From Phoronis australis (taxonomy: Eukaryota > Phoronida > Phoronidae), in NCBI GenBank assembly GCA_002633005.1, contig NMRA01000091.1, positions 543,267 through 607,266 of the forward strand: DNA of 64,000 nucleotides, in the 5' to 3' direction. The notes beneath the pieces are model-generated. The model ran no database searches. It saw only the letters and a list, made by a program, of their open reading frames with translations, and was not told the DNA's origin. The translations under genes and the position numbers were made by a program. Within the stretch, counting starts at the first letter, position 1; each line of letters begins with the position of its first letter. This document shows, piece after piece, positions 13,601 to 25,600 of the stretch.

Positions 13601-16600
13601 GTATGTCCTGAGCGGTGAGCCAGTGTTTGGACACGTCTACACTGTTGGAGACTTTGTCTTGTTTGCTACCTACATTGTGCAACTGTATGGACCACTCAAC
13701 TGGTTCGGCTCTTACTACAGGTATAAAAATGAGAAAGTTCGATTTTGAATAGAGCACGTTGCTCGAATAGAAGGAGATGTAGGAAAAGTCTGTTTCATGA
13801 TTTGTTATTTCACAGCCTTTGGAACCCGCTTAAGTCTTGAAATTAGTCAGCGTTTCAGAGAAACAGACTATCCTGCATTTTTGCTATATCAAGCATGCAC
13901 GCACCCAGCCTAAAATGGGGTCTCGAGTTCTTGAGGATGTAGATCTTCAACTAAGATTCACAGTGTACGTTCAGAGCTATGTATTGTGCATTCGCCGAAT
14001 TTTGGTAGTCCCTGTTTTTTTAGTGGATTTGTGTCTCGTTTTCTTTTTTTTCGTAGTTTTTGTTTCTCTGAGACGGACCTTTTTGCTCACTTCGCCAAAT
14101 GGGGGGCGAGGAAAAGGAGGAGGGGGGGTCCCTTCCAGCCCCCCAGAGGAGGGGCTTATTCCAGCCCCCGCTCCCCTCTGGGTGCGTGCATGTCAAGTCT
14201 CTTAACTTTCTGAGGAACTGTTATTCAAAAACTGTAGAAATGTTCGTAAAATGTGATTAAATTGCATACTTTCACGCCAATTGCAACTTACTGTTGTTCC
14301 CACAACTATCAATTGTATTCCACGACTGGTGTAAAACAAACAGTAGCATTTTTATTGATTTCCCTTTCAGAATGATTCAGCAAGCTTTTGTAGATATGGA
14401 GAACATGTTCGATTTGCTTAATCAAAAGCAGGAGGTTTGTTGTACCTGAAATCAAAACCCATTTTAAACTTACTAGTTGTGGAAGATTACCACGGAGGAT
14501 GTAAATAAATCAACTAGCATGTATTGATCAAGTGATATGCTTTGTAACCATATTAGTTCAGTTTTCGTCTACTGTTTGGGATATTTTGTTACTTGTGAGC
14601 TATAGACCTGGCCAAATATATGGCTAAAGTATGAATTCGAAAATGCATTTATCCTAATGTTAAAGGGACATTGATGGTTTTATGACCGAAAACTTCTATT
14701 TGTGAGCATTATTGGTTGAGATAGACTTCTTAAACTGGCGAGCGCAACTGGTCAGAATCCAACCTGGTTTCTTTAGCTGGAAACAATAAATTCGTTGTTT
14801 TATGATTTTATTACAATTCGCCAACCCCCAACGTTGTCTGTCAGACATTCGCTGAGATCAAGGCTGGTGACTGATCAATTAATTACGCTTAAAATTGCTT
14901 ATTTGTCAATTGGAATTCATTAACTCCGAAAGCAGAACGTTCCAAACGCCAGTAGCTGTGGCCGCGGGGATTTCAGTTTCAATTACGCGCTGAGGCTTAT
15001 CTAAGAAAATTACCTTTCTCTTCAATAATGTCCTTTTAATGCATGCTCAGAATTTTTAAATTATTACAAGTTCACGAGAAGTGCAAGCTCTATGATGAAG
15101 CTCTCTTAACATGTAAACTGACTGAGATCAAAGTGTGAAGATAAACTTTCTTTTTTGACAGGTGAAAGATATACGCGCGGCCCCGGATTTGATGATTACG
15201 AGTGGAACGATTGAGTTCAGCCATGTTAGCTTCCATTACGAGCCTTCGTGAGTGTGATCATCATTTGTATGCACTTCTAATTAACCTTGCGTACACTGTA
15301 TTGTGACGTTTAGTGGTAGGGGAACTTGGCGTCATGTAAATATGGGGTTTCATGCGTACCGCTCTTCTAGGCATAAAGAGGAACAGTCGGTTTTAGGGCC
15401 GAAATTTTACTTATCGGATTATTGTTGGGTAGTATAGATTTCTTGAAGTCATTGGATTTGATCAGAGTTATATAACAATAAAATCCGCTGTGTTTTGTGA
15501 TTTAAGTTTTTGCATTCTACTCTCGTCTTCCAAAAAAAGCTCGACTTGCATGGCTGTTAACAGGATACTTGTAGCTTATTTTGAAAAGACTCTTGTTTTC
15601 AGCGTTTGACTAATTAACCGATTAACTTCCCCGCTGAGTCTCAAAATAAAAAAAGAAAACAAAAAAAACAAGTGATCACTTTGAAATACTGATGCGAACT
15701 TGTCACTTTCATGGGCGCACCCGGGGGGGGGGTACTCGAATGAGGTCCCCAATTTGGCGAATTGGGCAAAAGGGTCCCCCTCAGTGAAACAAAAAGTCGG
15801 AGCACACGAGACAAAAGTCCACAAAGTCGACAGGAATTCGGCGCGGATGCACAATTCGTTGGCCTGAACCTAGTGGCGCCGTTTTTTTAGTCCTCGTTGG
15901 TATTTTTCAGTAGAAGGTCCGCGTTCCGAAAAATTCAAGCCCCCTATATTTTATGATGGGTGCGCGCATGGGAATAGCCAAATTCTCTTTAGAAATCCGA
16001 CAACCTGGTAATTGTAAATGTTAACCAAATCAGTTTTGGGGGTTACACCTATAACCACGCTGATGTGTTTTCGGACATCATGCCTGGCCTCTAAAAATTA
16101 CTTACATTTGCGCGAGACAAAGTGAGCTTACAAGTGACGTGGTACCCAAAGGTCACGTGGTTCAACAGAGAAGTCGTATGTTACGGTCGATCATCGGTCT
16201 ATGTTTAAAAAATGGCCAAAAGCAAAAGAGAAACACGTTCACATAGAAAAATCGAAGTTTTTTTCATGAGAAAAAAGACAGCAAAAACAACACTTGACAT
16301 GTTTGTTGTATGAGGTAAAATTCGTCAGTGTAATCATAGATTATAGACAAAGGATTCGCAACTCTGACATTTTCTTTCCTACTTTCCAAGAAACGGCGCC
16401 ACGCTCCTCAATTATCTGGTTCATTTTCCAGTTAATGTATTGTGGCGGGAAATTTTCGCATCTATTTTACTGTCCAGTAAGAAAGCAAAATAATACTTAC
16501 GGCATTGAAACGCTGTTCAAAATCTTAAAATAGTAGGTAGAACTGTTGGTATCGTGAGCACTTTTAGCAATGCTACTACCACCCGACCACACAACGGCCG

Positions 16601-19600
16601 ACCACCAGACGACGTACTTGCCGGAAATCACACTAGATAATTGGGCCAGGTGTCGGTAATGAATAGTGACCTAACGATGAGCGGACGAGCACAGATTTCA
16701 TCCATTGAAAGTATACGGAATTGGCGGTCTATGTACTATAGTCTATGGTGTAGTTCTGTTCAAATTTTCGTATTTCAGTCACGTTTCATGTTATTGAGAG
16801 AAGCCAACGTGCTTGATGTTTTGAACATTCAACAAAAGGCTAATCCATAGCTTATGCCTAGAATTTCTACAACGAACAAGCAACAAGTAGTCGTACATAA
16901 AGATAATCCGAGAAATTCTTCCTAACCCATTCCATAGATATAACTTTGGTAGTCCAAAAAGTCACAAAAACTAGCTTTCGTGAGAAATTTGCTACACAGG
17001 CGACATCAGATTTTTGAGTGATGCACCCTGCGAGTTAATGAATTTGAGTGTTTAGTACTGAATTCGGCTAGCAATCGTCTTAAAGGGTTTACGTAATAAC
17101 ACAACTCATTTCTTCACCATGGCTTTAAGTGAAAATAAAAATGGCCGCGAGCCGATAGATATCCGGGAGTGATCTTTTGATGACTTGGAAAGTTATAATT
17201 CGCGAGAATAGCTCAAAATAACACGTGAATATATGTGTGGAGTGTGCTATATTATTTCCACTTTCAGGCAAGTTTCACTAACCACAGGGACAAGTAAACA
17301 ACTTCAAGTGTTGGTTGAAAATCCATAATTTGTGTAGCTTTCAGTGTGTGCACACGATATATGACAGAGTCTGTCGAAGTCATTCTATTGTGGCTAAATT
17401 AATGAGCCCCAAGGAAACAACAACAACAACAACAACAAAAAAACTCTGAAAATGACTCAGATATAGACATTTGTTTCCCCCTCCCATATTCTTCCAACGT
17501 CCAGTTTCATAATCTTCTGTTTGCAGTCGACCTATTCTTAAAGACGTTTCATTTCTGGTTGCACCTGGGCAGACGTTTGCCTTGGTTGGACACACAGGCT
17601 CTGGAAAAAGTACAGTGATCAGACTACTGTTCAGGTTCTATGACCTCCAGGAAGGGGTCATCAGGATTGATGGACAGGATATCAGCAAGGTGGGTGGAGC
17701 TTTAGTGAAAAAGCAGGTTCTGGAATTTGACCTATCGCCAGGATTATGACGGACGGCTTAATTGACCAATCAGAACGCAGCATTCTTGGCACACCTTCGT
17801 CTGCGTTTCCAAGCCGCCATTTTACCCGACAAACCACACGTAGTCGAGTAAAACTTACTTTAGTCTATAGCTCAAGAAATTGTCCGCTAAGAATGGGGAA
17901 ACGGTGTTGATATAGCGTGTGTAGCACCGACAGCCGTTACGCTGCTTCAGAATAATATCCCGTCATCTTTTGGCTTGTCCTAAGCCGAAAAATGATGTTG
18001 AGAAGCGTAAACTAAGAAGTGTAAAGCCACACGAGCAGCTGAACTTAGCGTTGTTGCTTGACAACTCGAAGGCTATAATGAACACAAATATATTAGTTCC
18101 AAGATACGCACTTTTCAGCTTGGTGGCTGTGGTGCAGGGCTATCTCAGATTTTGACTCCGGAGTTTCCTACGTCTGGCCGCCTTTGTCTCGGCACCTGCT
18201 GGATCTCAGCACTCTAGCGGTAGTACCCGGAAATTGTTGTTTTCAAGGACATTTTTATTTTATGTTTTTTTTTATTTATTTCAACCTAATGGACATTATT
18301 TTGTTTCGTATCAGAGGTACATTTTTGTTATTCATAAACCGTAGGCTGGCGTTCAACTGAACTTCTCTCCCGGTCAAAATTCATAGATTCGATCGGCACA
18401 GGTGAGAGGTTTTTGTAGTGTACGTTTTTTAAAATAACGGAAACCGTTTTTGTATTATTATGCCTTGAGGAAATGAAAAGTTTACAGGTCCAATACGTGA
18501 NACTCAGATATAGACATTTGTTTCCCCCTCCCTAGGCATATTCTTCCAACGTCCAGTTTCACAATCTTTTGTTTGCAGTCGACCTATTCTTAAAGACGTT
18601 TCATTTCTGGTTGCACCTGGGCAGACGTTTGCCTTGGTTGGACACACAGGCTCTGGCAAAAGTACAGTGATCAGACTACTGTTCAGGTTCTATGACCTGC
18701 AGGAAGGGGTCATCAGGATTGATGGACAGGATATCAGCAAGGTGGGTGGAGCTTTAGTGAAAAACCAGGTTCTGAAATTTGACCTATCGCCAGGATTATG
18801 ACGGACGGCTTAATTGACCAATCAGAACGCAGCATTCTTGGAACACCTTCGTCTGCGTTTCCAAGCCGCCATTTTACCCAACAAACCACACGTAGTCGAG
18901 TAAAACTTACTTTAGTCTATAGCTCAAGAAATTGTCCGCTAAGAATGGGGAAGACGGTGTTGATATAGCGTGTGTAGCACCGACAGCCGTTACGCTGCTT
19001 CAGAATAATATCCCGTCATTTTTTGGCTTGTCCTAAGCCGAAAAATGATGTTGAAAAGCGTAAACTAAGAAGTGTACGGCCACACGAGCAGCTGAACTTA
19101 GCGTTGTTGCTTGATAACTCGAAGGCTATAATGAACACAAATAGTTCCAAGATACGCACTTTTCAGCTTGGTGGGTGTGGTGCAGGGCTATCTCAGATTT
19201 TGACTCCGGAGTTTCCTACGTCTGGCCGCCTTTGTCTCGGCACCTGCTGGATCTCAGCACTCTAGCGGTAGTACCCGGAAATTGTTGTTTTCAAAGACAT
19301 TTTTATTTTATGCTTTTTTTCATTTATTTCAACCTAATGGACATTATTTTGTTTCGTATCAGAGGTACATTTTTGTTATTCATAAACCGTAGGCTGGCGT
19401 TCAACTGAACTTCTCTCGCGGTCAAAATTCAGAGATTCGATCGGCACAGGTGAGAAGTTTTTGTAGTGTACGTTTTTTAAAATAGCAGAAACCGTTTTTG
19501 TATTATTATGCCGTGAGGAAATGAAAAGTTTACAGGTCCAATACGTGAAAAATAGTTTAAGCATGCGGAAAATGATTAAACCACATAAAACATATTGTTA

Positions 19601-22600
19601 CTGCTCTTTGATAGAGTTTCCCAAGTAATCCTGAAAAGGGTGTTCTTTGACTTTGATCAAGTTACGAAAACATACAATTTGCATTTATTACTCGTTATGA
19701 TGCCTACTGAAAAGTAACACCCTCTGAGAATGACCCTCCAGGTTCTCATCTTATACAATCATACAGAAAAATCAGGAACCCCAACTGGGAATCGAACCAC
19801 TGAGTGGTGAGAACACTAGACCGGCAATCTAGAGGCCTGTGGTTCGATTCTCAGTTGGGGTTCATGATTTTTCTGTGTTTATTTGATATATTACACTACT
19901 GGCGTCTATATATTTACTATATCTAATTAACACATACTGGTTAATTGCTGATTGTATATATAATTGTCTAAGTCTCGTGTGAAAAAGGCGAAACGCCGCT
20001 CATCCGATGTATGATTTAACTGTTGGCTGTAAACAGTAATTGCACAGATATCGGGTCCTCAGTAACTCAGTGGTGAGACCACTAGAGACCTATGGTTCTA
20101 TTCCCAGTTGGAGTTCCTGATTTTTCTGTGTTTATTTGATGTATTTCACTACTGGCCAACCTCAGCGTCTATATATTTACACTCATTCAATTTTGACTCA
20201 TGGCAATTAAATATTAGCAATTTCTAAGAGGAAGGCAATGTCTGTGCAGTTAATATAAAATGGATTGTGGGGTCTTGTTGGTTTTCATTTGTAAAATTGA
20301 ATGTGTTGATAACATTCGTATGCTTTAAAGAGACTTAAAAATCACTTATGTTGCATCGATTGGAATCCCTGTGAAACGAATCCTTTACAGGTAAGCCAAG
20401 AATCTCTTCGTAAAGCAATAGGAGTTGTGCCCCAGGATACAGTACTCTTCAATAACGATATCAGGTAGTGTATAATTGGGCTGTTACAAATCAGCTTGTT
20501 GATATGGTGTAAATAAGAATCATTTGTCTTCTTACAAGGCCTAGGCTGGTGACCCATGGTTACTTCTGAAAAGATCTCTGGCCCAACCAGGGCTCGAACC
20601 CGGGACTTTCTGGTAACCATGCACCATAGGTCATGTGATGGGACCAACAAAAGGCGTGTGAGAAGACTAATAATTCGTACCCATCCGGTAGTGTTTCCAG
20701 CAAACAAATATACACCAATTGCTTAGTACTAAATGAGACCCGTGTAAAAGGAACTAGAAATCTTTGTTTATCATGCTTGTATTTTTGACATATACATTGT
20801 GTACTGCCTCCTAGGAATTGCCTATATTGTGTGTAACCGTTTGGGTATTCAGGTGACTTATGAGCCCAAGAGGGTGGGGATGTGTTTCATGAAAAGTATA
20901 TTTGTTTTTGCATGGCATTCTGCGCTGCACCCATGTCACTATAACAAAAACAGATATATCTACTGCCTTTGAGACCCTTTGCCACTCCATGCAATGGTTG
21001 CAAGTGCAACACAGAAAACTGTGCTTGTGTTTAAATTGCAGTGAAATGCTCACATAACTATTTTAGCATATCACTGTCACTAAGCTTGTGAATGAGTTCT
21101 CGGGTTCTAAAATTGGGGTTCAAATCGAGCTTAACGTTCTCATCAAAATTTAGTAAAAAGTAATATTTCGAAAAAAAGTAATGTATTTCAAGCACCATTT
21201 AGGCAAAATTCATTAAGTTCAGTTTAACCCTTCTTTGGCAGTCCTTTATTTCTTTTCATGCGCATATATGTGGTAGCCTATTGCGGTCACCTGTATCCGA
21301 GTAGGTAGCCGACGAACGGCGGCTGAAGTTTCCGTCGACCTTGCCTAAGTCTTTCGAAAAAGCAAGCTTTGTGAAACGCGATGCACTTTTTCCTACCCAA
21401 GAGAGTACCCGAGGTGATAGCCCTTTCCACGAGACTGAACGATTTGTCACTATCTACTGACAAAACGCTTGTCAAGCATTAGAAAGCCGCTAACCAAGCA
21501 CGTGGACTTCCTTAATGAACAGGAAGAGTAGGGGGGTGAACGGAAACGACGACGGAAAGGGGAAGTTGCAGTGGTAGGGAGCATGGCCCCCTTGTGTCCA
21601 ACGATGGAGGGGACGTGTAACTCTTGTGACTACAGTGGAGGAGACATGTCCCTCTTGTGCCCATGGTGAAATGCGCATGACACTCGTGTTCTCACGATGG
21701 ATCAGACAAGTGACCCTCTTGTGCCCGCGATGGACGGGACAGTGCCCTCATGTGTCCACGGTGGAGAAGTCTGTGACGAGATCACGCAAGACCAAGCGAA
21801 ACCATGCGAGTGAATAGTTCCACAATCCAGAATTTTTCGTCTGTTTCGATTTTAATGAGCCGAAAAGCGCATTAAGCTCTCCTCGTAGTTACATGTAAGT
21901 TGGCTTAAGATGCAGGTCGCTAAGGCTACATGGAACAAGTAAACAGCCCCACTGCTATAGCATTTGTAACTCACCACCGTGGGTGTACATGAACGTTCTT
22001 CTTGATAATGTGTGGTCTGTTGTTTCATTTTAGGTCTAATATCTCTATATCAATTTGTTATGTAGACATAAAATACACTGTATGTATTTTATTCAGTAGA
22101 CAAATAATCATTAGATAACAGTTTTCACAGAAGGTATACAAATGTTTTTTTCTTTGATACTTTTTTAACAGATACAACATTCGTTATGGACGTGTTACCG
22201 CTGAAGATGAAGAAGTGGACGATGCTGCAAGATATGCGGACATTCATGACAGAATATTGACATTTCCTGACGGTTAGTTGTTTTTTTTTGATTCGGCGAC
22301 TGACCTTTCAACAAACTAGTGAGTAGGTTCGCGCTCTGTTTCGTGTTTTTAGGGTTTGGCCCATGCCATATTAATTATACACCCGTCTTATGTCTCTCAT
22401 TTATTGTGTCAGCGATGACACAATCGTAATTCGACTTTTGAGGTTATTTGGTTGAAGGCAGTAAGGGTCTATCTGGAAGTTGTGTAAGACGTAAGAAACA
22501 CGAATTGCTCATAGAAAGAGTGGGCTATTACTCGACATTCTTAGAGTCACAGGTATGTGAACGTTGCGCACGTGCTATTGTGAACACAGACGAGAATCAG

Positions 22601-25600
22601 TGATAATGTCAAATCACTACCTTTAGGCTACAAGACCCTGGTTGGTGAGAGAGGTCTCAAGTTGAGTGGAGGAGAGAAACAAAGAGTGGCCATTGCCAGG
22701 ACTATACTGAAAGCCCCATCAATCGTTCTCATGGATGAGGTATACCGTTTTATGATTATCACAAATTATGTACTGTTGATGTGCAAGTTCGCCCAAGGTC
22801 AGGCATCCTTAGATACTCGATATTTATAGTCTATGATGCAACAAGTGTCTACACGATACGTTTCTCCCATACAACAGTGGTACACGTTCTCGTATATGAG
22901 AGGTTATAAAATAGGCTTTCATAATTTTTATGAAACAACTCAGAAGTTGCGTAAGTGTGAATGTACCTTTTCTGTTGACTAAATTTCTCTAAGGAGACGT
23001 GGCCACACAACCAATTAATGGCGGAATGGTATGAAGTCAATAATTGAATTTTAGAGGCTTTGGTTTGACTACTGCTGATTTAAAGCTTTTGGCTAAGTAT
23101 TCAGACTTGTCGATACAGCCCTACATAATCTTAATTTTACACTTGTGCGCACATGCAGTATCGTTCTACCAAGAATGTCATTTCAAAACTATTTTCGGGA
23201 TCTTATCGCTTCAAATGGCTACACTACTTGCTTTTTGCGTGCTTAGAAGGTTGAAATGTGCTGGCAACGCGTTAGGTCTATCACGAAACAATTTGCGTCA
23301 GGTTGTGTTATTCAAAAAGTGATTGTCTGGCGTCTCATGTTACATGGAGCCAAATACTGACTGTGCTGGTTTCTTCTTTGAGAACAGGAAAACAGTTTCT
23401 TTTGCAACTCCAGAATGCTTATCTCAGCACGTTGAAGTCCTTATAGTGTTTTCTTCTGATAATCTGGCTCCAATCGTTTTCTCACAGGTGGATTGTCGTG
23501 TGAGGAATTCTCCACAAAACAAGTAGACGTACTGAAGGAAATATGCTCTTTGACAATATTCAAACCAATTTTTGTCTTTAAATCTTCCACTGTGTTCTAC
23601 CACCAGTCCATTGGTCTTTTTATAAGCCACATACTTATCGTTTGAAAAATATCCCTAAGAGCAAACCTGCGTGACCCGACTGAGATACCATGTGAACAAC
23701 CTAGTTTCAAGACAACTGAAACAGAATTGCCTGTAGGCTACTTGTTCTTTTGTTTTCTTTTTTTTTGCAAAAGTTGCCTGTGTCGTTTCTTCGCTTGGAA
23801 TTGCATAGAGCTTTGAACGCACAAATAATCTTGTTCTTTTCCCCGTGGGGAAGCGAAATTTACATTCAAATCCTTTATTATATTTATTTGTATTTGCTTA
23901 CGGATGTAAAAGAGAGGTGTTAGTAAGCCGCGAAAAGCGAAGACTGGAATGCTCAGTGAAACATACCAGTTGGGCTACCTCATTGACAACGAATACGCTT
24001 TGCCCTTCTTCCTGTTGATGACGAAATCCCCTCTGAAATGACGAGATCGCAAGAGTGAATAGACTCGTTGGCCAGCGAAGGTACTGACAAGCCATGCTCT
24101 TTTCTGGGCTGGCGAGGTGACGGAGAAATCCAACACCTTGAATATTCGCCTCACCGCCTCGCGAGACAAAATCGTTAGTGGTCAGTTGCAGGTGAGGTGC
24201 ATAGCGACTGAGCTAGTCTTCACCATAGCAACTACCGCGATACTCTGGACTGCATTCCATGACACTAGCTCTTTTGCAAGTTTGGAGAGATCAGGCAAGT
24301 CTCAGCGAGATAACACCATGCGTGATGCGTTATAATTGGAATACGTGATGTTGTAGGTTTCACCATATATCAAATACTTACTTACTTACTCGTATGTATT
24401 TAACCTATGGTGTCACTCGCGATTTGTGTTACCCTTGAATGCACTCTGGCTCGCGAATAGTCTTTCTCGGTGTATCAGGTCACGTGCCCCAAGAAGTCAA
24501 CCGTTTACGAGAAGCACTTTACTAACGTCGTCAAACTCTGTAACCTTCCAAAACGTCAGCATTTTCATCTCCTTGTCGGCGCCCACAATAAACTGATTCA
24601 CAAATCCCGAAACTGCAAATTGTTGGGGTCGGGGCGCCTTGTACTACCTTCACGGCCGCTTCATGTGGCCCAGCTTCAAGAGCCCTCAGTGGCGTCTGTA
24701 ACAAAAATTACCTCAGTCCCAGCTCCACCTATTTCAGCACCCATGCGCTATGGTGGAGCATATCAATGTTTTGAATGACTGTTTTTGGATTTTTAAAGAT
24801 TTTATTATTTTCTTGCCATAGGCCACTTCTTCCCTTGACACGAAAACTGAGCGCAACATACAGGCAGCTTTATCCAAAGTGTGTGAGAACAGAACGTCTA
24901 TCATTGTGGCTCACAGACTATCAACTATCATTAACGCCGACCAGATACTGGTGATGAAGGAAGGGTCCATTGTGGAACGGGGAACGTGAGTTTGATTTAT
25001 AAATGGCAACTATTCAAATATCAATGGCGCACAGTACCACAGTGAACAGAGACACATCCAACCTATTATTATATTCGCCCATTTCTATTTCGTGTTATCT
25101 ACGTTTCCTCTTCGAAATTCGCATAGCGCTTGAGGAGGTAGAAAAAACGCATTTCCCGCCCTGTCTTTTCTCACAGAATTTTAGGCAATCGAAATTGAGC
25201 TTAAGAAACATGCATACATCGATTTGCCTCAGCAGTTGCCGTTCACATCTACAGCTGCCTTTCACTGCACCCAGTGGATGCGACGACTTTCTTATGATTT
25301 AAAGTGTCAATAGAACCACCTTCCGTAACACTAAGCAAATTTTTTATTTAGACCATTTACCGTTATGAAATTGGTACCAAACTGTCACTTAGTCAACATG
25401 GATGTTATTTCTGGGCGTGACAGTTCGTTATTCTTTGAGACCAGGGTTGAGTTGGGTACACCCAAGAATCTTGTGATGTGTGTTCGCGTGCTTACCTGGT
25501 AACGCATGGGAATGCACTTGCACGGTCCTTTTTCGGGAGTGTATTGCTTTTAGGAAACGAGGACACGAGGGTTAGAAGTTGACTTGTCACCTGTGCTGTA

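Noticed and set aside
17970-19265. Two similar small frames starting [17 protein letters not shown] (17970-18155 and 19023-19265)
   Set aside because: They lie in the duplicated ABCB6 intronic block beside a MITE-like stretch, diverge by frameshift after about 40 codons and show no known domain.
20560-20645. Possible functional tRNA gene on the minus strand
   Set aside because: Only the B box is convincing. No A box at proper spacing or paired acceptor stem was found, and related tails occur elsewhere, so it is a SINE.
24470-24778. 102-codon plus-strand frame in ABCB6 intron 16
   Set aside because: No family motif and no sign of splicing to neighbours.
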